Shown here piece after piece: positions 9,179 through 17,179 of a DNA stretch of 64,000 nt. The DNA is from Cytophagales bacterium (GTDB lineage Bacteria; Bacteroidota; Bacteroidia; Cytophagales; Thermoflexibacteraceae). Under the pieces are notes generated by a model. The model saw only the letters and a list, made by a program, of their open reading frames with translations. It ran no database searches and was not told the DNA's origin. Positions within the stretch are counted from its first letter, which is position 1; each line of letters starts with the position of its first letter. The position numbers and the translations under genes were made by a program. The stretch covers positions 1-64,000 of the forward strand of contig JAAFKA010000009.1 in the NCBI GenBank assembly GCA_013299115.1. Direction: 5' to 3'.

Positions 9179-9440
9179 TTTTTCAGAATCCCACCAAAAT
9201 CCTGCCAAAATACTGAAAAGTCCTTATCAATCTTGACTACTCCACCCTACTTTTGAGAGGACAAAAGCAAAAAAAACAGATGTATCATTAGTATTGACGT
9301 TTCGCTGCATTGTCTAATTGCACAACTTTGTAAAAACATTAGACAGACAAAGTTTATGTTTTGGCTATGCAAGTTTTTTGCCTCTAAACTTTTCTCAGAC
9401 TTTAAAACGAATGACGATTATGAAAATCTTAAAAAATTTG
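9136..9440 (+). repeat. Duplicated upstream block, copy 1
   Basis: This block is about 80-90 percent similar by eye to 11631-11930. It contains the hairpin, a shared stretch beginning TTTCAGAATCCCACCAAAATC, a shared TTGACGTTTCGCTGCATTG, and the start of the following gene's signal peptide (MTIMK-LKN). Similarity ends inside the signal peptides; the mature proteins are unrelated. Confidence 0.85.
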
Positions 9441-9893
9441 GCTTACCACCTCTTGTTGATAGGCACAGTGAGCTTTGCCACTGGTTGTAAAGACGAACCC
9501 AAAGAACCTCTTTTAGTAGGACAAGATGGCAATCCTCGTTTCAACTTGCAGTTTACAAACCCCGATGGCGTGGACTTAGACCTTTATGTGCAGGACACCA
9601 ACGGCGAAATTATCTATTACAGCAATAAGTTTTCTCGGTCAGGAGGTTCTCTTGACGTAGATTGTAGGTGTGAGAGTTGTCCCAACGGACCGAATGAAAA
9701 CATTTTTTGGCTCGATGGCAAAGCTCCCAAAGGTGTGTATAAATATTGGGTGGAGTATTATGACTATTGCAAAAATCCTGATGATGCTTCCGAATTTACA
9801 TTGAGGCTTATCCAAAATGGTAAAATCATAGCTACCCAAAAAGGTAGGTTGATTAACGGAAAAAGCCAAGTGTGGACACACGAACAAAAGTAG
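9420..9893 (+). CDS. DUF2135/YfaP-like lipoprotein
   Basis: The 157-residue product carries a lipoprotein signal peptide with the lipid-modified cysteine at C23 (SFATGC). The mature domain has the pattern of the YfaP/DUF2135 family: DGVDLDLYVQDTNGE, a Gly-rich SRSGGSLDVD, a GPNENIFW-like segment and APKGVYKYWVEYYDYC, consistent with a beta-sandwich that may bind calcium or ligand at the surface. Four further cysteines could form disulfides. I chose the ATG at 9420, where the signal peptide begins; ATG 9411 is equally possible (MTIMKILK), and a TTG at 9318 would place non-signal residues ahead. It is first in the run of exported proteins to 14448. Function is unknown beyond the fold assignment. 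Confidence 0.75.
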   Translation: MKILKNLAYHLLLIGTVSFATGCKDEPKEPLLVGQDGNPRFNLQFTNPDGVDLDLYVQDTNGEIIYYSNKFSRSGGSLDVDCRCESCPNGPNENIFWLDGKAPKGVYKYWVEYYDYCKNPDDASEFTLRLIQNGKIIATQKGRLINGKSQVWTHEQK

Positions 9894-9937
9894 TTTTAAA
9901 CGATTGGTGCTTTCGGTTGCTCACAACCGAAAGAATA

Positions 9938-10002
9938 TAGCATAGACTTTAATCTGTGCCTATTCTAAGTACAAAAAATGCACAGACTAAAGTCTATGCT
10001 AC
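9938..10002. repeat. Inverted pair of CTTTAG-family palindromes
   Basis: TAGCATAGACTTTAATCTGTGC (9938-9959) faces its near reverse complement at 9980-10002 with a 20-base spacer. Each half can fold alone, or the two can pair into one long hairpin between the two lipoprotein genes. A separate small hairpin, CTTTCGGTTG / CAACCGAAAG, lies at 9910-9933. Confidence 0.7.
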
Positions 10003-10039
10003 AAAATTTTCACATTTTAAACCAAAATCATTAAAAACA

Positions 10040-10525
10040 ATGAAAACATTAAAAAATTTGGCTTACTGCCTTTGGTTGGTGGTGGCTGTGTTCGGATTAA
10101 ATGCTTGTGGGGGAACTGATACGGTGAATCCTGCTGTTCCCCAACCTCTTCCTCCTCTAAGAGAAGGTACAGGAAAAATGACAGCAACTATCAATGGTTT
10201 ATCTTTTGTTCCAGATAGAGATATTTATTGTAAGGAAAACTTACGAGGATTTGTTTCTATTGCTGGTAGCTTTTATCAATATAAATTAGAACTTGTAGGA
10301 GTTCCTTTAAAAGTGGGTAAATACCAACTTTATATTACGCCAAGTTTTCCAGGTACAACACCTATGGTTGCTGGTGCAAGTTATGACGGTGCTTATGCAA
10401 GGTCAGGAGAAGTAAATGTAACAGAAATAACAAATACAAAGTTAAAAGGTACTTTCAGTTTTATTGGTACAGGTAATGGACAATCTGTCAATGTTACCAA
10501 TGGCGTTTTTGACTATAATTTTTAA
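10040..10525 (+). CDS. Small lipoprotein, DUF6252-like
   Basis: The 161-residue product has a lipoprotein signal peptide with C23 (GLNACGG). The first nine residues, MKTLKNLAY, nearly repeat those of the gene at 9420. The mature part is preceded by a Pro-rich linker and contains GKMTATINGLSF near its start and NVTNGVFDYNF at the end. That beta-rich pattern resembles the DUF6252-type lipoproteins of Bacteroidota, whose function is unknown. I used the ATG at 10040 because it begins the signal peptide; the upstream in-frame extension from 9956 runs through a palindromic repeat. It lies in the same orientation as its neighbours, separated by repeats. Confidence 0.7.
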   Translation: MKTLKNLAYCLWLVVAVFGLNACGGTDTVNPAVPQPLPPLREGTGKMTATINGLSFVPDRDIYCKENLRGFVSIAGSFYQYKLELVGVPLKVGKYQLYITPSFPGTTPMVAGASYDGAYARSGEVNVTEITNTKLKGTFSFIGTGNGQSVNVTNGVFDYNF

Positions 10526-10567
10526 CCATTAAAAGTTTGATGGTGGCTTTTAGGTTGGCAATTTTTG

Positions 10568-10603
10568 TACGATTGGCAAGGTCTGCGACCCTTGCCAATC
10601 GTA
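10568..10603. repeat. GC-richer inverted repeat after lipoprotein gene
   Basis: TACGATTGGCAAGG pairs with CCTTGCCAATCGTA around a short CTGCGA-type centre, followed by an A run. As the run is A rather than T on this strand, its use as a plus-strand terminator is uncertain. A related GGCAAGG/CCTTGCC hairpin occurs near 52315-52356. Confidence 0.55.
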
Positions 10604-10614
10604 AAAAAACAGTG

Positions 10615-10846
10615 CTACCAATATAAAGTCCCTATCGGGACAAAAAAATGGTGGTGTTGTGTATCAATTTCTACCAATATAAAGTGCCTAAATGCACAAA
10701 AATACGGTATGTCTTTTTTGCTACCAATATGTAGTGCCTACGAGACGGAAAACATTGTGTCTTTTTGTCCCGATAGGGACTTTATATCGGTAGAAAATGC
10801 AAATGGATAACGTGATTTTGTGCCTTTAGGCACTTTATATTGGTAG
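10615..10846. repeat. Cluster of five CTACCAATAT hairpin repeats
   Basis: Three direct copies (10615-10644, 10671-10701, 10731-10762) and two inverted copies (10762-10793, 10814-10846) share a constant CTACCAATATAAA-type prefix, then a short hairpin, then an A-rich tail. The hairpins differ but stay paired: GTCCCTATCGGGAC, GTGCCTAAATGCAC, GTCCCGATAGGGAC, GTGCCTTTAGGCAC. Single copies are at 11591-11622 and 51351-51384. ORFs through this cluster are artefacts. Confidence 0.85.
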
Positions 10847-10950
10847 CACTTTCGGTTTCGCAAAACCGAAAACATACGAAACAAACCATCGGCAGGGCTT
10901 GCAGCCACTGCCGAGGTAATAAAAAAACAAGTACAAAAGTAAATAAAAAC

Positions 10951-10972
10951 CGCAGGCTGAAGCCTACGCTAC
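10951..10972. repeat. REP-like palindrome, CTGAAG variant
   Basis: CGCAGGCTGAAGCCTACGCT is a member of the CTTTAG/CTAAAG palindrome family with a G-containing centre, 30 bases upstream of the next gene. Confidence 0.65.
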
Positions 10973-11001
10973 ATTCATTTTTAAATCTAAATTTCAATTT
11001 T

Positions 11002-11526
11002 ATGAACAAGTTAATTTATTTGTTTGTTGTGTGCTTTTTTGTAAGCCTCAACAGTTTTGCAGCAGGTGTTTCGGCTGCTAATCCACAGACTAAGGCTGTC
11101 TTTGTAGGGTCTTTGGTTGCTTTGTCGGGTGGTGCTGGCGGTGGTGCTGCCAATCCACAAGATTTGCGAGCCAAGCAAAACCTGACTTTTACCCAAAGAC
11201 TTGCCTTGCGAATCTTGCAGAACAAAGCTGCAAAGACAGAGGCAAAAAAGGCTAAGTTAGAACAAGAACTGGCTACGGCAGTGGCAGAAAACAACACCAA
11301 AAAGGTGCAAAAAATCAAAGACAAGCTAAAAACAGCAGGAGATATTGATTTTAAAGGTTGGGGCATCAAGTTATTGATTGGGGGGTTGTTAGCTGTTGTT
11401 TTGGGTTATGTCTTGCTATTTGCAACAGGATTATTATTTGGTGCTTTATTTATTTATTTGGGCTGGCTCGTTGCCACTGTGGGTGGCGTGTTTTTACTTA
11501 TTTGGTTAGTCAATAATAGCAAATAA
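11002..11526 (+). CDS. Exported coiled-coil protein with two C-terminal membrane segments
   Basis: The 174-residue product begins with a signal peptide (MNKLIYLFVVCFFVSLNSFAA), then a Gly/Ala-rich stretch, then a charged helical segment (about residues 60-112) rich in Lys, Glu and Ala that should form a coiled coil, and two closely spaced hydrophobic segments near the C terminus (about 125-150 and 150-170). I do not recognise a named function; small proteins of this layout are common in Bacteroidota. The ATG at 11002 fits the signal peptide, whereas an upstream extension from 10840 would read through repeats. It lies in the cluster of exported proteins and may share its job, which is inference from position. 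Confidence 0.7.
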   Translation: MNKLIYLFVVCFFVSLNSFAAGVSAANPQTKAVFVGSLVALSGGAGGGAANPQDLRAKQNLTFTQRLALRILQNKAAKTEAKKAKLEQELATAVAENNTKKVQKIKDKLKTAGDIDFKGWGIKLLIGGLLAVVLGYVLLFATGLLFGALFIYLGWLVATVGGVFLLIWLVNNSK

Positions 11527-11590
11527 AAAATGGTGGTTAAATTGCTACAACCAAAAGTGTCTTGGGTTGTAGCAACCCCCAACACAGGTG

Positions 11591-11622
11591 CTACTAATAT
11601 GAAGTGCCTGCGGCACAAAAAA
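11591..11622. repeat. Single CTACCAATAT-type hairpin repeat
   Basis: CTACTAATATGAA is followed by the hairpin GTGCCTGCGGCAC and an A run. It is a degenerate-prefix member of the family clustered at 10615-10846. Confidence 0.7.
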
Positions 11623-11630
11623 TTATTTCT

Positions 11631-11930
11631 AAAAGGCTATCCTATGTTTCAAAAGCACCCGATAGCCTTTTCTTTTTCAGAATCCCACCAAAATCCTGCC
11701 AAAATCCTGAAAAGTCCCTATCAATCTTGACTATTCCACCCCAATTTTGTGAGAACAAAGGCAAAAAAAATGGCATATCGTCAGCATTGACGTTTCGCTG
11801 CATTGTCTAATTGCACAACTTTGTAAAAACATTAGACAAACAAAGTTTATGTTTTGGCTATGCAAGTTTTGCCACTAAATTTTTCTCACACTTAAAACGA
11901 ATGACGATTATGAAAACATTAAAAAATTTC
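11631..11930 (+). repeat. Duplicated upstream block, copy 2
   Basis: This is the second copy of the block at 9136-9440, starting with the AAAAGGCTATC / GATAGCCTTTT hairpin (11631-11671) and ending in the signal peptide of the next gene. Both copies conserve TTGACGTTTCGCTGCATTG and the sequence encoding MTIMK. They probably carry a promoter and leader copied to drive two genes alike. Confidence 0.85.
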
Positions 11931-13277
11931 AGTTGCTGCCTTTTGTTGGCAGTAATTTCAATGATGAGCTTTGAAAGCTATGCACAAGGCTTTTTGAAAG
12001 GATTGAAAAAAGATGTTGATGACATCAAAAACAGCATAAAACAAGGTCAAGATGCGGTACAAGCTACCCAGGCAACTTTTCAAGAACTCAAAGAACTGCA
12101 CGACGATTTAAAAAGTTTGAAAGGTAGTTTGAAATCCAACAAAGATTTTGACGAAAAGGTAAAAGTTTCTACGGGCAACAATCCGAACAGCAAAGAGGCT
12201 GGTATGTTGGCAAAAACTGCCGAAAAATTAGAAATTAAAGACAGTAAAACTGTAAATCTGTCATGGGATTATACAGCTTATTTTGAAGACCAACTTTTTC
12301 CTTCGAGCATTATCAGTATGGCAAGTTATCAAGGACCCGTTAGTTCAGAGTTAGCAGCCATTAAAAGTAGTGCATTGGGTTTTATCTTCAATAGTCTTTC
12401 GGCTAATATGGCTGTGAAATGGGAAATAGAATGTGGCGATGAAAGATATTTTAAGAAACAATCAGGGACTTACATTTGCGAAAGCCCACGCCAATTCTAT
12501 TATTTCATGCCCGAATTAGCTTGGAATTATGGATTACTTGCCAAACAAGAAGTAAGCACTAAGTTGTCAATCACTTTTAGAGTTTTTGACGAAAAAGGCA
12601 ACAAAGAGGAAAAAGTAGTTACCATTGATTTACGAAGTGTAAATGATTGTATCTTATCTTACAGGGGAACTAATCTACTATTTTTATTTGCTGCCTATGT
12701 AAATGAAGAGCATCCTGAAATAGATAAAGTTTTGCGTGAAGGATTAAATACCAAAATTATTAATTCTTATGTAGGTTATCAAAGGGATAGTGAAACTGTA
12801 CTATTGCAAGTAGAGGCTGTTTGGAAAGCCTTACACAATAGAAAGTTTACTTATAGCAACATTGCAGAAACAAGTGGTGATAATAAAGGAGTTTTTAGCC
12901 AATCTGTTCGAAGTTTTGATAAAGCAGTCAAAACCAGTCAAGCTAACTGTGTAGACGGTACGGTGGTGCTTGCGTCTATTTTGAAAAAAATAGGTATCAA
13001 ACCTGTGATGGTTTTGGTACCAGGACATTGCTTTTTAGGTTTTTATACAGATGAAGAAAAAAACAATATTGCATTTTTAGAAACTACTATGCTTGCCTCA
13101 AAAGATGTAATAAACCCCAAAACAAAAAAAGTAGAGCAAACTGCTTTTAGTGCTGCTTTGGTAAAAGGAAAGCAACAATATCAAAAACATACGCAAGGCA
13201 ATTCTAATTCGGTCGAAATCATAGACTTAGAAGAGGCACGCAGAAAAGTAAAACCTTTGCCTGTGGCTACGAACTAA
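11910..13277 (+). CDS. Secreted transglutaminase-like (papain-fold) protein
   Basis: The 455-residue product has a signal peptide (cleavage after SYAQG), a Lys/Asp-rich coiled-coil region near residues 20-80, a central beta-rich domain and a C-terminal transglutaminase-like core. There the nucleophile is C347 in SQANCVDGTVVLASIL and the histidine is H373 in VPGHCFLGFY. The third position probably falls in IAFLETT about 18 residues later. In this fold the spacing NCVDG...PGH...LET is typical of bacterial cysteine peptidases and amidases rather than true protein crosslinkers. I use ATG 11910; ATG 11901 is the alternative. It shares its leader and signal-peptide start with the gene at 9420 and precedes the trypsin-like protease gene, so the two may act together. 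Substrate unknown. Confidence 0.75.
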   Translation: MKTLKNFSCCLLLAVISMMSFESYAQGFLKGLKKDVDDIKNSIKQGQDAVQATQATFQELKELHDDLKSLKGSLKSNKDFDEKVKVSTGNNPNSKEAGMLAKTAEKLEIKDSKTVNLSWDYTAYFEDQLFPSSIISMASYQGPVSSELAAIKSSALGFIFNSLSANMAVKWEIECGDERYFKKQSGTYICESPRQFYYFMPELAWNYGLLAKQEVSTKLSITFRVFDEKGNKEEKVVTIDLRSVNDCILSYRGTNLLFLFAAYVNEEHPEIDKVLREGLNTKIINSYVGYQRDSETVLLQVEAVWKALHNRKFTYSNIAETSGDNKGVFSQSVRSFDKAVKTSQANCVDGTVVLASILKKIGIKPVMVLVPGHCFLGFYTDEEKNNIAFLETTMLASKDVINPKTKKVEQTAFSAALVKGKQQYQKHTQGNSNSVEIIDLEEARRKVKPLPVATN

Positions 13278-13285
13278 AAACAGAT

Positions 13286-13315
13286 GTGCTTTGGGTTATT
13301 CACAACCCAAAGCAC
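13286..13315 (+). terminator. Hairpin after the transglutaminase-like gene
   Basis: GTGCTTTGGGTT and AACCCAAAGCAC form a perfect 12-bp stem with a 6-base loop, followed by TTTAA. It lies nine bases after the stop codon and 47 bases before the next ATG. Confidence 0.6.
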
Positions 13316-13362
13316 TTTAAAGCACATTAAAAATTTCATTTTCACTTTAAACTCAAAAAATC

Positions 13363-14448
13363 ATGTCTATTATAAAAAAAGTTGGCTATCCGTTAGCCAT
13401 AGTGGTTGCTTTGGCAACAGGTTTTGTTATTTATAAATACACAGCCAAATCTGACCCCGAAGAGCTATTTGAAACCTACTCCAAAAGTGTGGTAATGATA
13501 AAAAATGAGTACGTTTATGTTGCCAAACTTCGCAACAGTAAAAATACAGAACTGTATTTTACAGATGTGGAGGCAGGCGAATTTAAAAACATGGAAGTAG
13601 GTTCAATGGAAAAAGTGCCTACCAAAACAAGTTACGGGACAGGTTTTATTATTTCGAAAGATGGAAAAATAGCCACCAACCGCCACGTAGCAGCACCTGC
13701 CATAGACAATGCCCAGCAACTCCTCGATGTTTTAAAAACTCGTTATGAGGCAAAAAGACCAGCTTACATGGACACTTTAACCTTATGTGGACAAAGAATA
13801 AGGGAACTCCAAGACCTCGCGGACAGACACGGTGATAATTTAGACGAGGCAACAAGGCAAAGAATTAGAGAAAGGATAGCATACTGGGAGCAAAAACGCA
13901 GGATTGCCAATGAGGTATTAAGTATCATGGATTTTAACCCCAAAAATGCTTCTATTGAGGCAAAAATAATCAACTTGGGTATAGTCTATGAAAATACTCA
14001 CATTACCGAAAAGACCGACTACGAGGAATGTGTTTTATTGCAAGTTGCCAAAGACAAGGCAGATTTGGCGGTTATTCAGCTAACAGATAAATCTTTGCCT
14101 GAAAGTGTCAAAAATATTTTTGAAGTGCCAGAAAACGACGGCAAAAAAGAGGAGGGCTATAAGCTAAAACTAAATACAGACCTTTATATGATTGGCTACA
14201 ATTACGCCAGTGTAATAGGAGATTCGGATGGGGAAGGACTAACAGCACAACTTACGCAAGGAAAGTTGAGCCAAAAACCAAAAAAATTTAAGTTTTTGCA
14301 CTCCATTCCCACCCTAAGTGGTTCCAGTGGTAGCCCTGTTTTAGACGAAAACGGTACTTTGGTTGGGGTTAATTTTGCAGGCATTGGGTCGCAAAGTTTT
14401 AATTATGCAGTGCCTGTCAAAAACCTCCGCAAACTCTTAGACGAATAA
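13363..14448 (+). CDS. Membrane-anchored trypsin-like serine protease (HtrA-like)
   Basis: The 361-residue protein has an N-terminal membrane anchor (residues 8-26) and a chymotrypsin-fold protease domain facing the periplasm. The triad is H108 (ATNRHV), D234 (ADLAVIQL) and S322 (SGSSGSPV), and the GTGFIISKDGKIATN strand is typical of HtrA/Deg proteases. There is no PDZ domain. Between His and Asp sits a highly charged helical insertion of about 90 residues (120-210, rich in Arg, Glu and Gln) not found in standard Deg proteins. It probably degrades or processes exported proteins. It is last of the exported-protein run and 85 bases after the transglutaminase-like gene. Intact active site and correct length support a working enzyme. 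Confidence 0.87.
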   Translation: MSIIKKVGYPLAIVVALATGFVIYKYTAKSDPEELFETYSKSVVMIKNEYVYVAKLRNSKNTELYFTDVEAGEFKNMEVGSMEKVPTKTSYGTGFIISKDGKIATNRHVAAPAIDNAQQLLDVLKTRYEAKRPAYMDTLTLCGQRIRELQDLADRHGDNLDEATRQRIRERIAYWEQKRRIANEVLSIMDFNPKNASIEAKIINLGIVYENTHITEKTDYEECVLLQVAKDKADLAVIQLTDKSLPESVKNIFEVPENDGKKEEGYKLKLNTDLYMIGYNYASVIGDSDGEGLTAQLTQGKLSQKPKKFKFLHSIPTLSGSSGSPVLDENGTLVGVNFAGIGSQSFNYAVPVKNLRKLLDE

Positions 14449-14496
14449 CACTTTTTTGCTTAATTTCCCAAAATTATACAAAAAAAGTGTATAAAA

Positions 14497-14532
14497 AACA
14501 TTGGCAGGGTTTTGCAACCACTGCCAATGTTT
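14497..14532 (+). terminator. Strong hairpin after the protease gene
   Basis: AAACATTGGCAG pairs with CTGCCAATGTTT, with an inner GGTT/AACC stem. It lies about 50 bases after the stop of the protease gene. Confidence 0.6.
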
Positions 14533-14535
14533 AGT

Positions 14536-14643
14536 TTCTCACACGCTAAAGCGTATGTTACATTCTCACACGCTGAAGCGTATGTTACATTCTCACACGC
14601 TGAGGCGTATGTTACATTCTCACACGCTAAAGCGTATGTTACA
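14536..14643. repeat. Four tandem 27-bp copies of a CTAAAG palindrome
   Basis: The unit TTCTCACACGCTAAAGCG plus TATGTTACA is repeated four times (starts 14536, 14563, 14590, 14617). The copies vary at the centre (CTAAAG, CTGAAG, CTGAGG, CTAAAG). The array ends two bases before the rpoD stop codon on the opposite strand, so it lies in the rpoD 3' region. Confidence 0.92.
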
Positions 14644-14645
14644 TT

Positions 14646-15509
14646 TTAGCCCAAATAAGTTTTCAGTGCTTTGCTGCGTGAAGTGTGTCGCAAACGGCGA
14701 ATAGCTTTTTCTTTAATTTGGCGTACTCTTTCTCTTGTCAGGTTAAATCTCTCGCCAATTTCCTCCAAAGTCATGGCGTGTTCTCCGTTCAAACCGAAGT
14801 ATAACATCACCACATCAGCCTCTCTTGGTGTGAGGGTGGACAAAGCACGTTGCACTTCTTTGCGTAAAGAGTCGCTAATTAAGCCCGAGTCGGGAGTTTC
14901 TTCGCCATCATTTTCCAAGACATCGAGCAAACTGTTTTCTTCGCCCTGCACAAAAGGTGCGTCCATAGATACGTGCCTGCCCGATATTTTTAGTGTATCA
15001 ACTACTTCGCTGGTCGTAACTTCCAAAACTTCTGCCAATTCGTCAGGTGAAGGTTCACGTTCAAATTTTTGTTCGAGTTCCGAAAAAGTCTTAGAAATTT
15101 TGTTTAACGAACCCACTCTGTTCAAAGGCAGACGCACAATCCTCGACTGCTCGGCTAAAGCCTGCAAAATAGATTGGCGAATCCACCAAACAGCATAAGA
15201 AATAAACTTAAAACCTCTGGTTTCGTCGAATCGTTGGGCAGCTTTGATAAGCCCCAAGTTGCCTTCATTGATTAAATCTCCCAACGAAAGTCCCTGATTT
15301 TGATATTGCTTTGCTACGGACACCACAAAACGCAAGTTTGCTTTGGTTAGTCTTTCCAAGGCAAATTGGTCGCCATCTCTTATCCTTTTTGCAAGATCTA
15401 CTTCCTCGTCAGGGGTAAGCAAATCCACTTTTCCGATTTCTTGCAAATACTTGTCTAAGGATTGCGATTCTCTGTTGGTAATTTGCTTACTGATTTTCAG
15501 TTGTCTCAT
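14646..15509 (-). CDS. rpoD: Primary RNA polymerase sigma factor (sigma-70 family)
   Basis: The 287-residue protein directs core polymerase to housekeeping promoters. Region 1.2 starts near residue 16 ([20 protein letters not shown]), region 2 contains [16 protein letters not shown] and the DNA-melting stretch [13 protein letters not shown], region 3 follows, and region 4 ends with the helix-turn-helix [19 protein letters not shown]. Region 1.1 is absent and the length is that of the Bacteroidota primary sigma factor, which recognises TTTG / TAnnTTTG promoters such as those noted here. The ATG at 15509 fits family N termini. The gene is monocistronic, with a repeat array directly after its stop codon. 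Confidence 0.96.
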   Translation of the reverse strand: MRQLKISKQITNRESQSLDKYLQEIGKVDLLTPDEEVDLAKRIRDGDQFALERLTKANLRFVVSVAKQYQNQGLSLGDLINEGNLGLIKAAQRFDETRGFKFISYAVWWIRQSILQALAEQSRIVRLPLNRVGSLNKISKTFSELEQKFEREPSPDELAEVLEVTTSEVVDTLKISGRHVSMDAPFVQGEENSLLDVLENDGEETPDSGLISDSLRKEVQRALSTLTPREADVVMLYFGLNGEHAMTLEEIGERFNLTRERVRQIKEKAIRRLRHTSRSKALKTYLG

Positions 15510-15574
15510 CTTTGTTGGGTTATTTTAAAATGTTATGCGTTTTTTACTATTCTTTTATTTTTAGAATATTTATT

Positions 15575-17077
15575 TTAACTCTCAAAAATATCATTTGTTA
15601 CATTGTCTTGCGTTTTTCGTTCTGCTTTTTTCACAACTTGTATGGTCGTGGGCAAATACATAGTTTTTCCGTCTAAAATTTGTTGCACTTCAACCACTTC
15701 TATTTTTGAATAAGTATGCCCAACCAATTTATTTTGGTAAGTCCCATATTTTGCAGCCTCTTTTGCCAAATTAGGCATCGGATATAGCGTAAGCAAATAA
15801 CCAATGGCTGCATTTTCTCTGTCCAGCACACCCGCCAAATCACGAATGACCGAAGGCGAAAGTTTTTTGCTGGATTTGACCGAAAACAACACTTTTTTTA
15901 GTTCTTGTTTGTTTTGCTCGTCAAAATCTAACATAAAAGCCGTACCGTCTATGCCGCCATCACCACCTTTTTTGTCGTTGATAATTGCCCTATTATTAGA
16001 GTAGGTTAATACAAACCATTTTTCAAACTCTTTTCGCACCCTGTCGTCTTGTTTGTTTGCCAAAGCCACAGCACTATCAAAATCTTGTGGAATACCCGAC
16101 AAGGTAAATACGTCTTTTTCTAAAACAGACTTTCCAAAACTTTCTTCCAATCTTTTCATAATTAAAGAAACAGATTGATAGGTAATATCAATCCCTATCC
16201 AATTTCTTTTCAATCTTTCGGCAACGGCAATCGTAGTTCCGCAACCACAATAGGCATCAAGAATTACATCACCTTCGTTTGAACTTGCTTTGATAATTCT
16301 CTCTAACAAACTTTCAGGCTTTTGAGTTGGGTAGCCCAATCTTTCTTTTGATTGTGAGTTGATTGGAGAAATTAACCACCAATCTTCTGGAATTTTACCT
16401 AATTCATTTGGGGCATAACTTTTATCAGAACCTTTATGACTTCCCCATGCTTTGGGAGATTTATATTTCTCTATGTCTAAATTATAAGGAACTCGTATTT
16501 CATCTGCATTGAAAACGACTTTATCTGTTTTTGAGTAACGTAGAATAACATCATGTTTCCTTGCAAAATCCTCATTTGGTCTGCCACCACCAGAGTATGC
16601 CCAAATAATTTCATTCCTAAAATCTCCACCTTGCGAACAGAAAATGGCATCTAAAACCAATTTCAAATAATGGCTTGCCGTAGGGTCGCAATGCAAATAA
16701 AATGCACCTGTTGGCTTCAACACCCTATAAATTTCTGCAATTCTTTGCGTCATGCTCACCAAATAGGCAAGTAAACTACCTTTGCCCAAGACTTGCGAAA
16801 GTCCTGCAATCAAACTAATGCTTTGGGCAGTAAATACACCATTTTTATTGCTAATAATTTCGTCATAGCCTTCATTGGCTATCATGTTCCAAGTCCATGT
16901 ATCTACAAAAGCCTGTGCTTGGGCTGCATCTTCTTTGCCAATGTTGTTATAAATCTGATTATAATTTCGTTTGGAATTAAAAGGAGGGTCTATGTAACAT
17001 AAATCCACACTTTCATCTTTCACGTGCTTGCGTAAAACATCTAAGTTATCTCCATAGTAGAGTTTGTTTTTAGTCAT
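15575..17077 (-). CDS. Site-specific DNA methyltransferase fused to an Mrr-like nuclease domain
   Basis: The 500-residue protein has an N-terminal amino-methyltransferase domain of the beta type. The catalytic DPPF lies at residues 30-33, ahead of the SAM-binding motif DAYCGCGTT near residue 275, with YPTQKPESLLERII before it. This arrangement gives N4-cytosine or N6-adenine methylation. The C-terminal third has GGDGGIDG (near 371) and VLFSVKSSKK (near 400) followed by a helical RDLAGVLDRENAAIGYLL stretch, the layout of an Mrr/PD-(D/E)XK nuclease. A single chain could thus modify and cut, or the nuclease could act on wrongly modified DNA. It stands alone between rpoD and pyrB with no separate restriction gene, consistent with insertion as a self-contained unit. 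Target sequence unknown. Confidence 0.85.
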   Translation of the reverse strand: MTKNKLYYGDNLDVLRKHVKDESVDLCYIDPPFNSKRNYNQIYNNIGKEDAAQAQAFVDTWTWNMIANEGYDEIISNKNGVFTAQSISLIAGLSQVLGKGSLLAYLVSMTQRIAEIYRVLKPTGAFYLHCDPTASHYLKLVLDAIFCSQGGDFRNEIIWAYSGGGRPNEDFARKHDVILRYSKTDKVVFNADEIRVPYNLDIEKYKSPKAWGSHKGSDKSYAPNELGKIPEDWWLISPINSQSKERLGYPTQKPESLLERIIKASSNEGDVILDAYCGCGTTIAVAERLKRNWIGIDITYQSVSLIMKRLEESFGKSVLEKDVFTLSGIPQDFDSAVALANKQDDRVRKEFEKWFVLTYSNNRAIINDKKGGDGGIDGTAFMLDFDEQNKQELKKVLFSVKSSKKLSPSVIRDLAGVLDRENAAIGYLLTLYPMPNLAKEAAKYGTYQNKLVGHTYSKIEVVEVQQILDGKTMYLPTTIQVVKKAERKTQDNVTNDIFES

Positions 17078-17179
17078 GCTTTGCTAATTATAAAGAGTTG
17101 TTTGTCAATAAGGTTTAATGTAACATTACCTTAACGTAAGGTAGCAAAAAAAGTTCAGGAATTGTTAAAAAATCTTGTG

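Noticed and set aside
10565-10810. 81-residue plus-strand ORF
   Set aside because: It runs through the CTACCAATAT hairpin cluster and has no protein-like composition.
11016-11369. 117-residue minus-strand ORF with Cys/Ala-rich sequence
   Set aside because: Antisense to the exported coiled-coil protein gene, which has a clear signal peptide and membrane segments.
14536-14643. Possible short CRISPR array
   Set aside because: The 27-bp units are directly adjacent with no spacers and no cas genes are near.
14501-14704. Plus-strand ORF encoding SHTLKRMLH repeats
   Set aside because: It is a translation of the four tandem 27-bp palindromes and the end of rpoD on the other strand.
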